A stretch of 64,000 nucleotides of DNA, taken from positions 1 to 64,000 of the forward strand of contig NZ_JAKIRP010000001.1 in NCBI RefSeq assembly GCF_021646545.1, read 5' to 3'. The notes under the pieces are model-generated. The model saw only the letters and a list, made by a program, of their open reading frames with translations. It had not been told where the DNA came from and made no database searches. The translations under genes and the position numbers were made by a program. Of this stretch, positions 8,006-16,322 are shown in pieces. Within the stretch, counting starts at the first letter, position 1; every line of letters starts with the position of its first letter. This DNA is from Chitinophaga filiformis. Lineage in GTDB: Bacteria > Bacteroidota > Bacteroidia > Chitinophagales > Chitinophagaceae.

Positions 8006-11000
8006 CTATAGCGTAACGTGTAATCCCATAGTTAATACCCTTAGTGGCGGAATGGAGATCGCTGTCTGGGTTTCAGGATCCCATCCTCTGTACTTTGTAA
8101 CGGTAAAAATATTTTGCCCTTGAAGGTAAATCCGCAACCCCTTTAAATGAAATAAGCGAAGTATTTTATCTGATCCAATCCAAGAGAACGAAATATTTTT
8201 GCAACGTATAAATGAAGCATCTCCGTAGGCTTGGTCACTAGAAAGAAATGCATTATAGCTGGAGAACGATGAAAGACTCATACGCTGAAAAAAAGAAGCA
8301 TCTCCTGGCTTATGCCATCTGTCCTGCACTTCTAAGGGCTGATTATATCCGGTTCCGGGCAATGCCTCCCCACTGTAAAGCCCCTTGAACCCGGTTTGCT
8401 TAACAAATTGAAACAGCACATCCAAGCTGAAACTTCCGTACCGAAAATGATTTTGAATACCACCATAAAATTTAGGATTAAGATCGACTGAGGCCGCATA
8501 AATATCGGCCTGATAATCATAAGTGGGCTTCCCTTCAGCATCTGCGAATTGGAAATCTCCTGTCGTTTCATTAACTCCTAAAGATTTGTACAAATATTTA
8601 TTAGAGAGTGATCCGCCTTCTCTGACATAATTATTACTATAATAATCTTTATTGTATGAAACTAATTTGCTTTTTGCGGCAGTTAAGTTCAAGGAGGTCG
8701 ACCATTCAATTTTTTTTAATTTGATGTTTTCGGAGTTTACGACAAACTCAACCCCTGTATTTCTGATGGTTGCAGGAAGGTTTCCAGTAACAGAATAATC
8801 GCCAGTCATAATTGGCAATGCCAATAGGAGCAATTGGTTACTGGAACGGGTCACATAATAACTTGTTGCAAAAAATACTCTATTCTTCAAAAAACCAAGT
8901 TCCAAACCTGTTTCAAATTTTTTAGTCTGCTCCCAAGTAAAATCAGGATTGTACAATCCCGCTACCTTAAGTCCTTTTTCGCCCGCATATGGCTGCTCGG
9001 AGAATTCATACTGATTCAAGTATCTGTAGTCCCCAACTTGATCATTACCAGTAATTCCATAGCTCCCCCTCACTTTACCAAAACTTAGAATGGGAACATT
9101 GGATTGAATATACTTTTCTTCAGAAAATATCCATCCTGCGCCTAACGAGCCGAAATTTGCAAATCTTTTCCGAGGGCCAAAACGGCTACTTCCGTCTCTT
9201 CTGAATGTTAAATTGAAAAGGTATTTATTACTAAAGTTGTAGCCGACCCTTCCAAAGAAGGCTGCATATTTGTATCGAATACCACTGTTAGTAACAGAAA
9301 AAGACGTAGCTGCTCCTGGCTTACGCACCAGTGCGTCTTCTTTTATTCCCCTCATACCAACTACTTGGTTTTCTTCCTTATTCATAAGTAATGTGGCTCC
9401 CCCAATTATGTTAACAGTATTTTTACCGAAATTCAAAGAATAACTTGCCTGTGGCTCCGATATCCAAGCTCCTGTTTTATTATTTACGTAGATAGAAGAA
9501 GCTCTAGCATTCCTCTGCAAAGCAGGATCAACCCCTGCAATCAAAGTCGCATTAAATACATTAAGCCTTAATTCATTGTAACCAATATTTCCCTTTATAA
9601 TGAAATTGGGAAGTACTTGATAGCTGAGGTCAATATTTGTTACCATATTTACGGTTCTACTATCCGATACTTTTCCCTCCAATTGCGCATAGGGGTTTTC
9701 CCACGTAGAATTTTCCCAATTCAACGCACCATTTGAACTGTATACAGCGGGTGCATTTGGAGGAAGATTAGTTTGTCGAGCGAAATCGCCTCCAGGAAAA
9801 TTGCTTCGACCAAGAATATAGTTTCCGGTTAAAGCCGCTTTAAATCGCTGATCTTGAGAGTTCCCAATAATACTGAAATGCCCTCCCCCACGTTGACTTG
9901 CAAAGTCACCTGGGTATATAGTAGTTTCTCTATGATAATTTCCACCTAATAAATATTGGACCGTGGTAACGCCACCAGATACATTTGCCTGTAGATCTGA
10001 ATACTGTGCTGTTCCTCCCACAAGTACCTTTTGCCAATCGGTATATCGTGCAGTGTCCCACAACATTAAGTCGGGAGCATTTTTACTATCGGGCAAAATA
10101 TTGTCATTTTTAAACGCTTCACGCCTCACTTCCAAATATTGAGGCGTATTCAGCATCTCCTTCCATCTTGTTATATTCTGTATCCCTTGACTAATATTAA
10201 CATCAATTCTTGTGGTGCCAATCCGTCCTTTCTTTGTCGTTATTAGGACAACACCATTTGCACCTCTAGAACCATATATAGCAGTCGCATCCGCATCTTT
10301 AAGTATGTCTATACTTTCAATATCAGCAGGGTTCAAAAAATTTAATGCTGACACAACATTGCCCAGCGCGCCATAATTTCCTCCCAAAGGAGCTGTTATT
10401 GTTGGTTGGTAAGGCACTCCGTCAACCACAAATAGAGGTTGAGTCCCGTTGTCAATACTGTTCCTTCCGCGGATTTGGATATTTAGTCTACCTCCGGCTA
10501 ACCCTGTTGTTTGACTAATCACTAAACCAGGTACTCTTCCTTGCAATGCTAAAATCGGATCAGAAACTGGGTTTTTTACAATCTCATCAGCCTTTATGGA
10601 TGTAACATTACCCAAATTTAATCTCGTTGTTGTCGTGCCATATCCGATTATTATTCTTTCATCTAAGTTCCCAATAACCTGTCTCATCCTCACAACGATA
10701 TTTCTGCTCTTAACTGTCACTTCAATTGTTTCAAAACCGATTGAACTAATCAGCAATACATCATCAAGTTTAACTCCCGATAGTATAAAATTGCCGTCTG
10801 CATCTGCCTTAGCACCTCTTTTACTTCCTTTAATAGCCACGGTCGCACCCGGGACCGGTTCCCCTTTCGCGTCAAGTATACGCCCAGAAATACTGCTTGT
10901 AGGATCGGCGATCATAGCTTCAGATCCTCCGTTTTTTCCTCTTGTCTTGAGCGAAATGGTTTCCTCCCGATACACCCACTCAACCCCTTTCTTCCCTAAT

Positions 11001-11269
11001 AAGCTCTCCAACACGTCATCCAACATCACCTTATCAAACGCCACTGTCACCCTCTCCTTCACATCCACCGCATCCACCGCATACATAAACCTCAACCCTG
11101 TCTGCTTCTCTATCTGCTTAAACACCGTCTCCAACGTCACATCATTTCCAACCACGGTAACCTTCTGCTTCCCTGTCTGATCAGTGGAAGCATACAAAGA
11201 ATTACAACACAATAAAAACACGGAAAGAAACCTGACCACCAGGTTGCTTCGAGGCGTAGAGATGTCCAT
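8006..11269 (-). CDS. SusC/RagA-family TonB-dependent transporter with STN signalling domain, locus A
   Basis: A 1087-residue outer-membrane transporter. After the signal peptide comes an STN domain at about 35-107 (KVTVVGNDVTLETVFKQIEK onward), which in this family passes a signal to a FecR protein. Next are a carboxypeptidase-regulatory-like domain at about 127-195 (SISGRILDAKGEPVPGATV), the IIIGYGTTT segment at 207-214, the plug (LQGRVPGLVI, LFVVDGVPYQ, DADATAIYGSRGANGVV) and a long beta-barrel ending in TMGLHVTL. It imports a ligand with SusD at 6450-7880. The STN-coding 3' edge of the window segment (about 10930-11269) is richer in C on the plus strand than the AT-rich remainder, suggesting a mosaic gene. 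A long leader of over 200 bases precedes it if the motif at 11485-11506 is the promoter. Confidence 0.96.
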   Translation of the reverse strand: MDISTPRSNLVVRFLSVFLLCCNSLYASTDQTGKQKVTVVGNDVTLETVFKQIEKQTGLRFMYAVDAVDVKERVTVAFDKVMLDDVLESLLGKKGVEWVYREETISLKTRGKNGGSEAMIADPTSSISGRILDAKGEPVPGATVAIKGSKRGAKADADGNFILSGVKLDDVLLISSIGFETIEVTVKSRNIVVRMRQVIGNLDERIIIGYGTTTTRLNLGNVTSIKADEIVKNPVSDPILALQGRVPGLVISQTTGLAGGRLNIQIRGRNSIDNGTQPLFVVDGVPYQPTITAPLGGNYGALGNVVSALNFLNPADIESIDILKDADATAIYGSRGANGVVLITTKKGRIGTTRIDVNISQGIQNITRWKEMLNTPQYLEVRREAFKNDNILPDSKNAPDLMLWDTARYTDWQKVLVGGTAQYSDLQANVSGGVTTVQYLLGGNYHRETTIYPGDFASQRGGGHFSIIGNSQDQRFKAALTGNYILGRSNFPGGDFARQTNLPPNAPAVYSSNGALNWENSTWENPYAQLEGKVSDSRTVNMVTNIDLSYQVLPNFIIKGNIGYNELRLNVFNATLIAGVDPALQRNARASSIYVNNKTGAWISEPQASYSLNFGKNTVNIIGGATLLMNKEENQVVGMRGIKEDALVRKPGAATSFSVTNSGIRYKYAAFFGRVGYNFSNKYLFNLTFRRDGSSRFGPRKRFANFGSLGAGWIFSEEKYIQSNVPILSFGKVRGSYGITGNDQVGDYRYLNQYEFSEQPYAGEKGLKVAGLYNPDFTWEQTKKFETGLELGFLKNRVFFATSYYVTRSSNQLLLLALPIMTGDYSVTGNLPATIRNTGVEFVVNSENIKLKKIEWSTSLNLTAAKSKLVSYNKDYYSNNYVREGGSLSNKYLYKSLGVNETTGDFQFADAEGKPTYDYQADIYAASVDLNPKFYGGIQNHFRYGSFSLDVLFQFVKQTGFKGLYSGEALPGTGYNQPLEVQDRWHKPGDASFFQRMSLSSFSSYNAFLSSDQAYGDASFIRCKNISFSWIGSDKILRLFHLKGLRIYLQGQNIFTVTKYRGWDPETQTAISIPPLRVLTMGLHVTL

Positions 11270-11707
11270 AACAGTTGGTTGATTTTGGTTTTAAAGCATA
11301 GCAATAAGCATCGTTGAGAAACAGACGTGCACACACAGTCCTCACCACATGACATAGTCCAATAAATAACGCTAGCCTAAAAATGAATAATGGTTGGTTT
11401 TACTTACGCGTTTCCTTATCTCCGTTGTAACAGTAAAATGTCTTGGTTAGCTAATCTGAAATGAGTCAGTTCCCAAATGTGGGTCGCAATGAAAATCAAA
11501 AAGTACCCAAAGAAATTTAACAAAAACTTAAACCTCTTCATGTGGGAAAAAATCTGCCCACGTTAACACCGCATTAACTTCCCGCAAATTGAGATTCAGT
11601 AGCTTAGCAAGCGTATAAAGTACGTTCATTGTTCCACCCCAGATGTCTTTTTATTATCCCTTGAGGTCCCAACGAAACTCATTGTATCACTATATTTCTG
11701 TTGAAGT
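11270..11707. other. Divergent regulatory region between susC and the sigma gene
   Basis: These 438 bases separate the minus-strand susC from the plus-strand sigma gene. They contain the candidate ECF promoter described at 11485-11506. No gene is evident. Confidence 0.7.
11485..11506 (-). promoter_or_regulatory. Candidate ECF sigma promoter before susC A
   Basis: On the minus strand GTAC is followed by TTTTTG and, 16 bases after GTAC, by CG. The same layout occurs before fecR A with the same 16-base spacing (12257-12278), and a 14-base version occurs before susC B and fecR B. The sharing between a transporter gene and its own anti-sigma gene is the reason for the call; promoter activity is inferred. 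Confidence 0.45.
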
Positions 11708-12256
11708 ATGCATCTAGACGGTTACAACGACGAACATCTCTTCAAGCTGTTGCAGAGCGGTAGCGAAACAGCCTTCAATGCCATCTTTAACCGTTACAGC
11801 AAACGATTATATGTGGAGGCCTATAACCGTTTACACGACGCAGATGAAGGGAATGACATTGTGCAGGAAGTGTTTTTCTGGTTATGGGAAAGAAAGAATT
11901 CCCTGGAAGTGCCGCAATGCCTGAAGGCCTACCTGGTACAGGTAGTGCGGAACAAATGCGTAGACCTGATCCGCAAAAAGACCAGTACGCGTGGTAAAAA
12001 ACTGGAATATACCTGGCTGGCTGACACCTATACCAGTACCTCTCCCATAGAAAATAAGGAACTCGGCAGGCAGCTGGCGGCTGCTATCAACAACATTACT
12101 CCGGCTAGCCGGCAGGCCTTCGAGCAATTATACCTGCACAAAAAAAGCCTGAAGGAGATCGCCTGTGAGATGGACATCAACGTCCAGTCGGTAAAGAACC
12201 ACATTCACCGGGCACTAAAAGTGCTGCGGGAAAATCTGAAACATAGTTTGTCGTAA
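11708..12256 (+). CDS. ECF RNA polymerase sigma factor, locus A
   Basis: A 182-residue sigma-70-family protein of the extracytoplasmic-function type. Region 2 spans about 12-80 (FNAIFNRYSKRLYVEAYNRL, then EGNDIVQEVFFWLWERK). Region 4 is at about 125-178 (LYLHKKSLKEIACEMDINVQ, SVKNHIHRALKVLR). It should direct transcription of the susC/susD genes across the divergent region and is presumably restrained by the FecR protein encoded immediately downstream. The ATG at 11708 gives the expected length. The stop at 12256 abuts the GTAC of the motif before fecR, so that motif overlaps nothing coding. It pairs by similarity with the sigma factor at 28658-29206. Confidence 0.95.
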   Translation: MHLDGYNDEHLFKLLQSGSETAFNAIFNRYSKRLYVEAYNRLHDADEGNDIVQEVFFWLWERKNSLEVPQCLKAYLVQVVRNKCVDLIRKKTSTRGKKLEYTWLADTYTSTSPIENKELGRQLAAAINNITPASRQAFEQLYLHKKSLKEIACEMDINVQSVKNHIHRALKVLRENLKHSLS

Positions 12257-12278
12257 GTACCTTTTGCTGGTTTCTCCG
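12257..12278 (+). promoter_or_regulatory. Candidate ECF sigma promoter before fecR A
   Basis: GTAC-CTTTTG, then CGACTATA with CG 16 bases after GTAC, lies exactly between the sigma stop codon and the fecR start at 12293. It matches the motif before susC A in spacing, which would place fecR under the control of the sigma factor it restrains. Confidence 0.45.
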
Positions 12279-12292
12279 ACTATACGATTATC

Positions 12293-13420
12293 ATGCGAAT
12301 AGATGAAACCCAACTTGAACAATTGGTACTGGACGAACTGGGAGGGATTATTAGCCCCGAAGACAGTGCCACCCTCAAAAAACTGCTCGAAGAGGAACCG
12401 GAAGCACTTATTATCCGAAATGCCATCTACGAACAGTTTTCGGGACCTGAGGAGCAGGCCTTCCTGGCCCTGTTACCCGAACATTTGCCTATTGAAAAAG
12501 TATGGGCTAAGATCCGTAAAAGAAAATGGATCCGGGTCATTGTACGCTCATCGCTTAGTCTTGCCTTCCTGGCCTCAGTGGCCTCCGGCATCTACATATC
12601 ATTCAAGCCAAAAAAGCAACCACCGCCTACGGCAGTTGTCCATGGATTGTCTCCCCTAAAAACTGTTGCACTGCAGCTGCCCAATGGTGAAGTTATCAAC
12701 CTGGGCAGCGCGCAGCAACATGTTACCGTAGGAGAAGTGACACTAAACGCACAAGAGAAACAGGTTTCCCTTAAAGGCGGTAGTAAAGGTATGGCCATGA
12801 TCACCGTACCCACCGGGCAGGACTATAAGATCAAACTCCCCGACGGCACAGAAGTACAATTGAACGCAGCTTCAAAGATGGCATTTCCGGTAGCATTTAC
12901 CGGCAATACCCGCGAAGTGACCATCCAAGGAGAAGCCTACCTGAAAGTTGCCACCAACCCAACGAAGCCATTCATCGTACACCTGCCTAACAGCACCATA
13001 CAAGTACTCGGCACCGAGTTCAACGTAAACACCTACGATAACGCCCACGAACAAATCGCACTCATAAAAGGCGCCATCAAACTGAAAGCTGATTCCACCA
13101 CGCTCTTATTGAAACCAGGATTTGCAGTACGATACCAGAAAGGTCAACGTATGCAGGCTGTGCGTTTTGATGCGGAAGAATTATTAGCATGGAGAGAGGG
13201 TACCTATGTATTTCATGCAACGACTATAGACGAAATGTGCAATGTTTTGAAAAGATGGTACGGAATAAATATTATTTACGACAACGCCAACACTGGCCAA
13301 CGCCGTTTTACCGGCTATATCGACAAATCCAGGCCTATGCAGCACTTCCTGGATGATTTAAAATTCACAGGACACTTTGATTATTACTTTGATAATGACA
13401 GTGTCTTACACATACGTTAG
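12293..13420 (+). CDS. FecR-family anti-sigma factor, locus A
   Basis: A 375-residue inner-membrane regulator. The cytoplasmic N-terminus (MRIDETQLEQLVLDELGGII onward) should bind the sigma factor. A transmembrane segment lies at about 82-104 (VIVRSSLSLAFLASVASGIY). The periplasmic FecR domain follows at about 160-265 (VPTGQDYKIKLPDGTEVQLN, REVTIQGEAYLKV, STIQVLGTEFNVNTYD). A C-terminal STN-like segment is present (EEMLAW-type region, then FTGYIDKSRPMQHFLDDLKF). In this family the periplasmic part receives a signal from the STN domain of the cognate SusC. The gene lies 36 bp after the sigma gene. Its N-terminus aligns residue by residue with the paralogue at 29278-30411. Confidence 0.94.
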   Translation: MRIDETQLEQLVLDELGGIISPEDSATLKKLLEEEPEALIIRNAIYEQFSGPEEQAFLALLPEHLPIEKVWAKIRKRKWIRVIVRSSLSLAFLASVASGIYISFKPKKQPPPTAVVHGLSPLKTVALQLPNGEVINLGSAQQHVTVGEVTLNAQEKQVSLKGGSKGMAMITVPTGQDYKIKLPDGTEVQLNAASKMAFPVAFTGNTREVTIQGEAYLKVATNPTKPFIVHLPNSTIQVLGTEFNVNTYDNAHEQIALIKGAIKLKADSTTLLLKPGFAVRYQKGQRMQAVRFDAEELLAWREGTYVFHATTIDEMCNVLKRWYGINIIYDNANTGQRRFTGYIDKSRPMQHFLDDLKFTGHFDYYFDNDSVLHIR

Positions 13421-13464
13421 CGTTACAGGGTCTATAAATTTTGTCATGCAGTTTTGAATGTAAA

Positions 13465-14013
13465 ATGATGTTATTTCACGAGGAAGAACTATTATTGTCT
13501 GTGAAAAAGGGCGATGCATCCGCTTTCGCTACACTCTACAAACGGTACCGTCCGCAACTGCTGATGGAAGCATACCAGAAGGTACGCAACCAACAAGAGG
13601 CGGAAGACATCGTACAGGAGATCTTTACATCTTTGTGGCAACGGCGCAGGGAGCTTTCTATCAGCATATCCCTGAAGCATTATCTGTACAGGGCAGTACA
13701 CCTACAGTATGCATACAAATGCCGGCGCAATGAGGTAGCCCGCAGGTTTGTATCGCATACCTACTATACCTCACCGGAAAGTGCAGTACCCCGGAACCTG
13801 GAGAATAAAGAACTGGGACAACAGATCCGGGAAGCCGCCAGACACGTATCCGCCCCGGCATGCAGGAAAGTATTTGAACTGCTTTATCTGCAGGACTGGA
13901 GTCATAAAGAGATTGCACAGGATATGAACATCCAGCCACAAGTAGTGAAAAACCAGGTGAGTCGTGCATTGAAAGTGATCCGTACACGTTTACGCGAAGT
14001 GGAAGTTGTATAA
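13465..14013 (+). CDS. Second ECF sigma factor of locus A
   Basis: A sigma factor of about 182 residues starting MMLFHEEELLLSVKKGD. I prefer the ATG at 13465 (or 13468) over the TTG at 13441, because the other sigma factors here begin only a few residues before the acidic DEHLF/EEELL motif. Region 2 (ATLYKRYRPQLLMEAYQKV, EAEDIVQEIFTSLWQRRR) and region 4 (LLYLQDWSHKEIAQDMNIQP, VVKNQVSRALKVIRTRLR) are intact. It is clearly distinct from the sigma factor at 11708. Locus B has no equivalent. It sits 44 bp after fecR and 38 bp before the AraC-like gene, so it may be cotranscribed with both. Which FecR, if any, controls it is unknown. Confidence 0.92.
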   Translation: MMLFHEEELLLSVKKGDASAFATLYKRYRPQLLMEAYQKVRNQQEAEDIVQEIFTSLWQRRRELSISISLKHYLYRAVHLQYAYKCRRNEVARRFVSHTYYTSPESAVPRNLENKELGQQIREAARHVSAPACRKVFELLYLQDWSHKEIAQDMNIQPQVVKNQVSRALKVIRTRLREVEVV

Positions 14014-14051
14014 ACCATTCCTTCTATTTACAGGCATTAAATAACCAAACC

Positions 14052-15047
14052 ATGGATACCTCACCAACCAGCATAAATAAGCTGCTGCTCCTTGAAAAAC
14101 TAAACCCCAATTATGTATCTTCCACCGATATCCCGGAAGAATACCAATCGCTGCTGATACCTGCAGCGGGGCATTGCTACCGGGAGGATGCAGAAGCAGA
14201 TATCTTATCTCATCATATTGACTTTGGGCCATTCTCGTTATGGATACACGACATCTGGGCAAAGAAGAACTTTGTGCTATGCCCATCCATACCGGAGCAC
14301 ATGTGGTGTTTACATGGCCTATATGAGGATAGTCTCCACTTTGAAGATCCGGCTGCCCCCAGTTACCTGCTGGAAGAAAAGGAATTCAATCTTTTTAATC
14401 TGCCGAAAGGAATGCACCGCATTCCCATCGCTGAAGGAAAGAAGGTGCTGTCTTTCCATATCAACATCGATCAGGATGTATTAAAGGACATGGTAGAGGA
14501 ATTCCCCAGCCTGGAGATCCTGGCCAACAAAACACCTACCGGACCTGGCGTTATCAATGCATATCCATACCATAATAACCTGGTATGCGACTTCCTGGTG
14601 GAGAAAATACTTTCCTGCAGATATGAAACAAAAAGGGCATACCCTTTTCTCTTCCGCGCCTGTATAGACCTGTTGAGGAACATTGCAGCCCAGGAAGCGC
14701 TGGCCAGCCAGCCATTGATGTCACAGAGTGTTTTGAATACCGATAAGATCCACCGGCTGTTCAACTACCTGCAGGAACATCCTTTTATTAAACATACGCT
14801 TGTGCAGTTGGGATATATATTTAAAGTGAGCGGCAAACAATTGGCGTTTGAGTTTAAACAACATTTTGCACTCACTATACATGAGTTCATGCATATGTGC
14901 AGGATGATGCACATTTATGATGTGATGCAGAAAGCGAATACGCCAGCTGAGAAAATAGCCGCCATCAGCGAGTATCCGAATGTAACAAATATGCTCGTTC
15001 AGTTAAAGGACTACTACGCCTGCGTGAGAAGCACTACTTATCAATGA
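14052..15047 (+). CDS. Degenerate AraC-like regulator, paralogue 1 of 4
   Basis: A 331-residue soluble protein without signal peptide. It belongs to a four-member family in this window (14052, 17904, 30424, 35036). Shared blocks are an N-terminal KLLLLEKL-like start, the IPEEYQSLLIPAAGHCYRED segment, a FSLWIHDI motif, YEDSL, ECNLFNL-like and KVLSFHINI blocks, and an ILSCRY block. The last 95 residues follow an AraC-type double helix-turn-helix in outline (LGYIFKVSGKQLAFEFKQHF and IAAISEYPNVTNMLVQLKDY), but the classical AraC signature is heavily eroded. I infer a transcriptional regulator with a ligand-binding cupin-like N-terminal part. It follows the second sigma gene; its 3' end overlaps the convergent tlpA-like gene by 14 bp. 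Confidence 0.65.
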   Translation: MDTSPTSINKLLLLEKLNPNYVSSTDIPEEYQSLLIPAAGHCYREDAEADILSHHIDFGPFSLWIHDIWAKKNFVLCPSIPEHMWCLHGLYEDSLHFEDPAAPSYLLEEKEFNLFNLPKGMHRIPIAEGKKVLSFHINIDQDVLKDMVEEFPSLEILANKTPTGPGVINAYPYHNNLVCDFLVEKILSCRYETKRAYPFLFRACIDLLRNIAAQEALASQPLMSQSVLNTDKIHRLFNYLQEHPFIKHTLVQLGYIFKVSGKQLAFEFKQHFALTIHEFMHMCRMMHIYDVMQKANTPAEKIAAISEYPNVTNMLVQLKDYYACVRSTTYQ

Positions 15048-15525
15048 TCGCACGAACGGTGTCCAATGGCAGCGAACCGTAATTCGCCCGTTTGATTTGT
15101 TTGTTCTTATCATAGAACACCAGCAATGGATATGCCTGCCCACCATAGTACCGAAAGAAGGTATTATTATAATCCAATCCCAGTTTCACGTTAGGGAATT
15201 GCTCCACATTATATTTCTCCTGGTACAGCTTCACATCATGAAAGCTGCCGGCACTGATAAAAAGGATATTGATATCTTTCAAGGTATCCATGGCGGCTAC
15301 CATTTTCTGCGACATGGTATCGCAGGGCTTACAGGCAGGACCATAAAAGTATAACAAAGTAGGGCGCCCCTTAGCAAGACTGTCAGTACTGAACTTCGAT
15401 ACAGTATCTCCCTTCAGCAATACAATCGGTGGCAATGCTTTCGGATCTGCTGGCATATTGTCGGCATGAGGTGCTTGGGTACAGCTGGCCAGACCAAGGG
15501 CAAACAAAAGGAGTAGCTGTTTCAT
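15034..15525 (-). CDS. TlpA/thioredoxin-like lipoprotein
   Basis: A 163-residue protein with a lipoprotein signal (lipobox GLAS-Cys15). A thioredoxin fold carries the redox motif CKPC (Cys65 and Cys68) in LLYFYGPACKPCDTM. TlpA-like proteins reduce disulfides of exported proteins, using electrons from the cytoplasmic membrane. The cis-Pro region appears as GQAYPLLVFYD. It stands alone on the minus strand, tail to tail with the AraC-like gene and 80 bp from the next minus-strand gene upstream. Nothing links it specifically to the SusCD cassette except position. Confidence 0.88.
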   Translation of the reverse strand: MKQLLLLFALGLASCTQAPHADNMPADPKALPPIVLLKGDTVSKFSTDSLAKGRPTLLYFYGPACKPCDTMSQKMVAAMDTLKDINILFISAGSFHDVKLYQEKYNVEQFPNVKLGLDYNNTFFRYYGGQAYPLLVFYDKNKQIKRANYGSLPLDTVRAIIDK

Positions 15526-15605
15526 ATCGTATAGATGGTTAACGGGAGTAATATAACTTCTTTAACCGGGATAATAGTTAGGAGATAGCGTATTCATGCC
15601 TGCTA

Positions 15606-16142
15606 TTACTCCAATAGATGTGTCACGCCAAAGATGAGACCCGCCAGTGCCAGGATACACACAATGGGCACAATCACCTCATAAAGAAAAGATTTCATTT
15701 GCGTTTGCCGGTTCTTTCTTATCTGGATAAACAGCCGATGTATACGCTGGTCGCGCGCCAGCCGGTCCTGCCTTTTCCTCCAGGTCTTCAGTGTGATCTG
15801 CACAAGCGGCTCGTTATCAAAAATTTCCTTATTCGGAGCAATACCCGCATACCCTTCCAATTCTTTAATCAGCTCATCATTGCTCAACTCATAGTATGTA
15901 CCCGAAGGCGTCTCATGCCTGAGAATGAAATCATTGATGAGCAACAACTGGATGGTACAGGAGCTTAAATACTCCTTCATAGTGTCGTGGTCTATAGCAA
16001 TGGCCTGAGAATCTGCAATCAATAGTTTTTCAAGTACATAGCGTACCGATAACCGGTCCTGGTAAGAGGTTATTTTCTGAAGCAAGTCCGTATAGTGACC
16101 GGTCTTAGCATTAGGGATGTTCACCATATTTTTTGAATTCAT
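15606..16142 (-). CDS. nSTAND-tail-like winged-helix membrane protein
   Basis: A 178-residue protein. Residues about 60-112 (LSSCTIQLLLINDFILRHET, then SGTYYELSNDELIKELEG) resemble the winged-helix segment after the ATPase core of nSTAND-type NTPases, where the text LLRxE...YELSHDxLI is characteristic. A basic segment (WRKRQDRLARDQRIHRLF) and one C-terminal transmembrane helix (VIVPIVCILALAGLIFGVTH) follow. The P-loop ATPase domain itself is absent, and no neighbour supplies it. It could be a detached regulatory domain or the remnant of a larger gene. The assignment rests on pattern recognition only. Confidence 0.5.
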   Translation of the reverse strand: MNSKNMVNIPNAKTGHYTDLLQKITSYQDRLSVRYVLEKLLIADSQAIAIDHDTMKEYLSSCTIQLLLINDFILRHETPSGTYYELSNDELIKELEGYAGIAPNKEIFDNEPLVQITLKTWRKRQDRLARDQRIHRLFIQIRKNRQTQMKSFLYEVIVPIVCILALAGLIFGVTHLLE

Positions 16143-16322
16143 ATCCCTGTCGGATAATTAATTATTTGGTACTCATCACACCGTCATTGTTTAACAGATT
16201 TTAACACGCTACCTTAAAAATTTCCGTGCAATCCTTCAACACAAATTCTCCCTATCTCCTAACTATTCCTCCCGGTATACCGCATAACTTTAAAAAACCC
16301 GTTAACCACAATCAAGCTCCCC

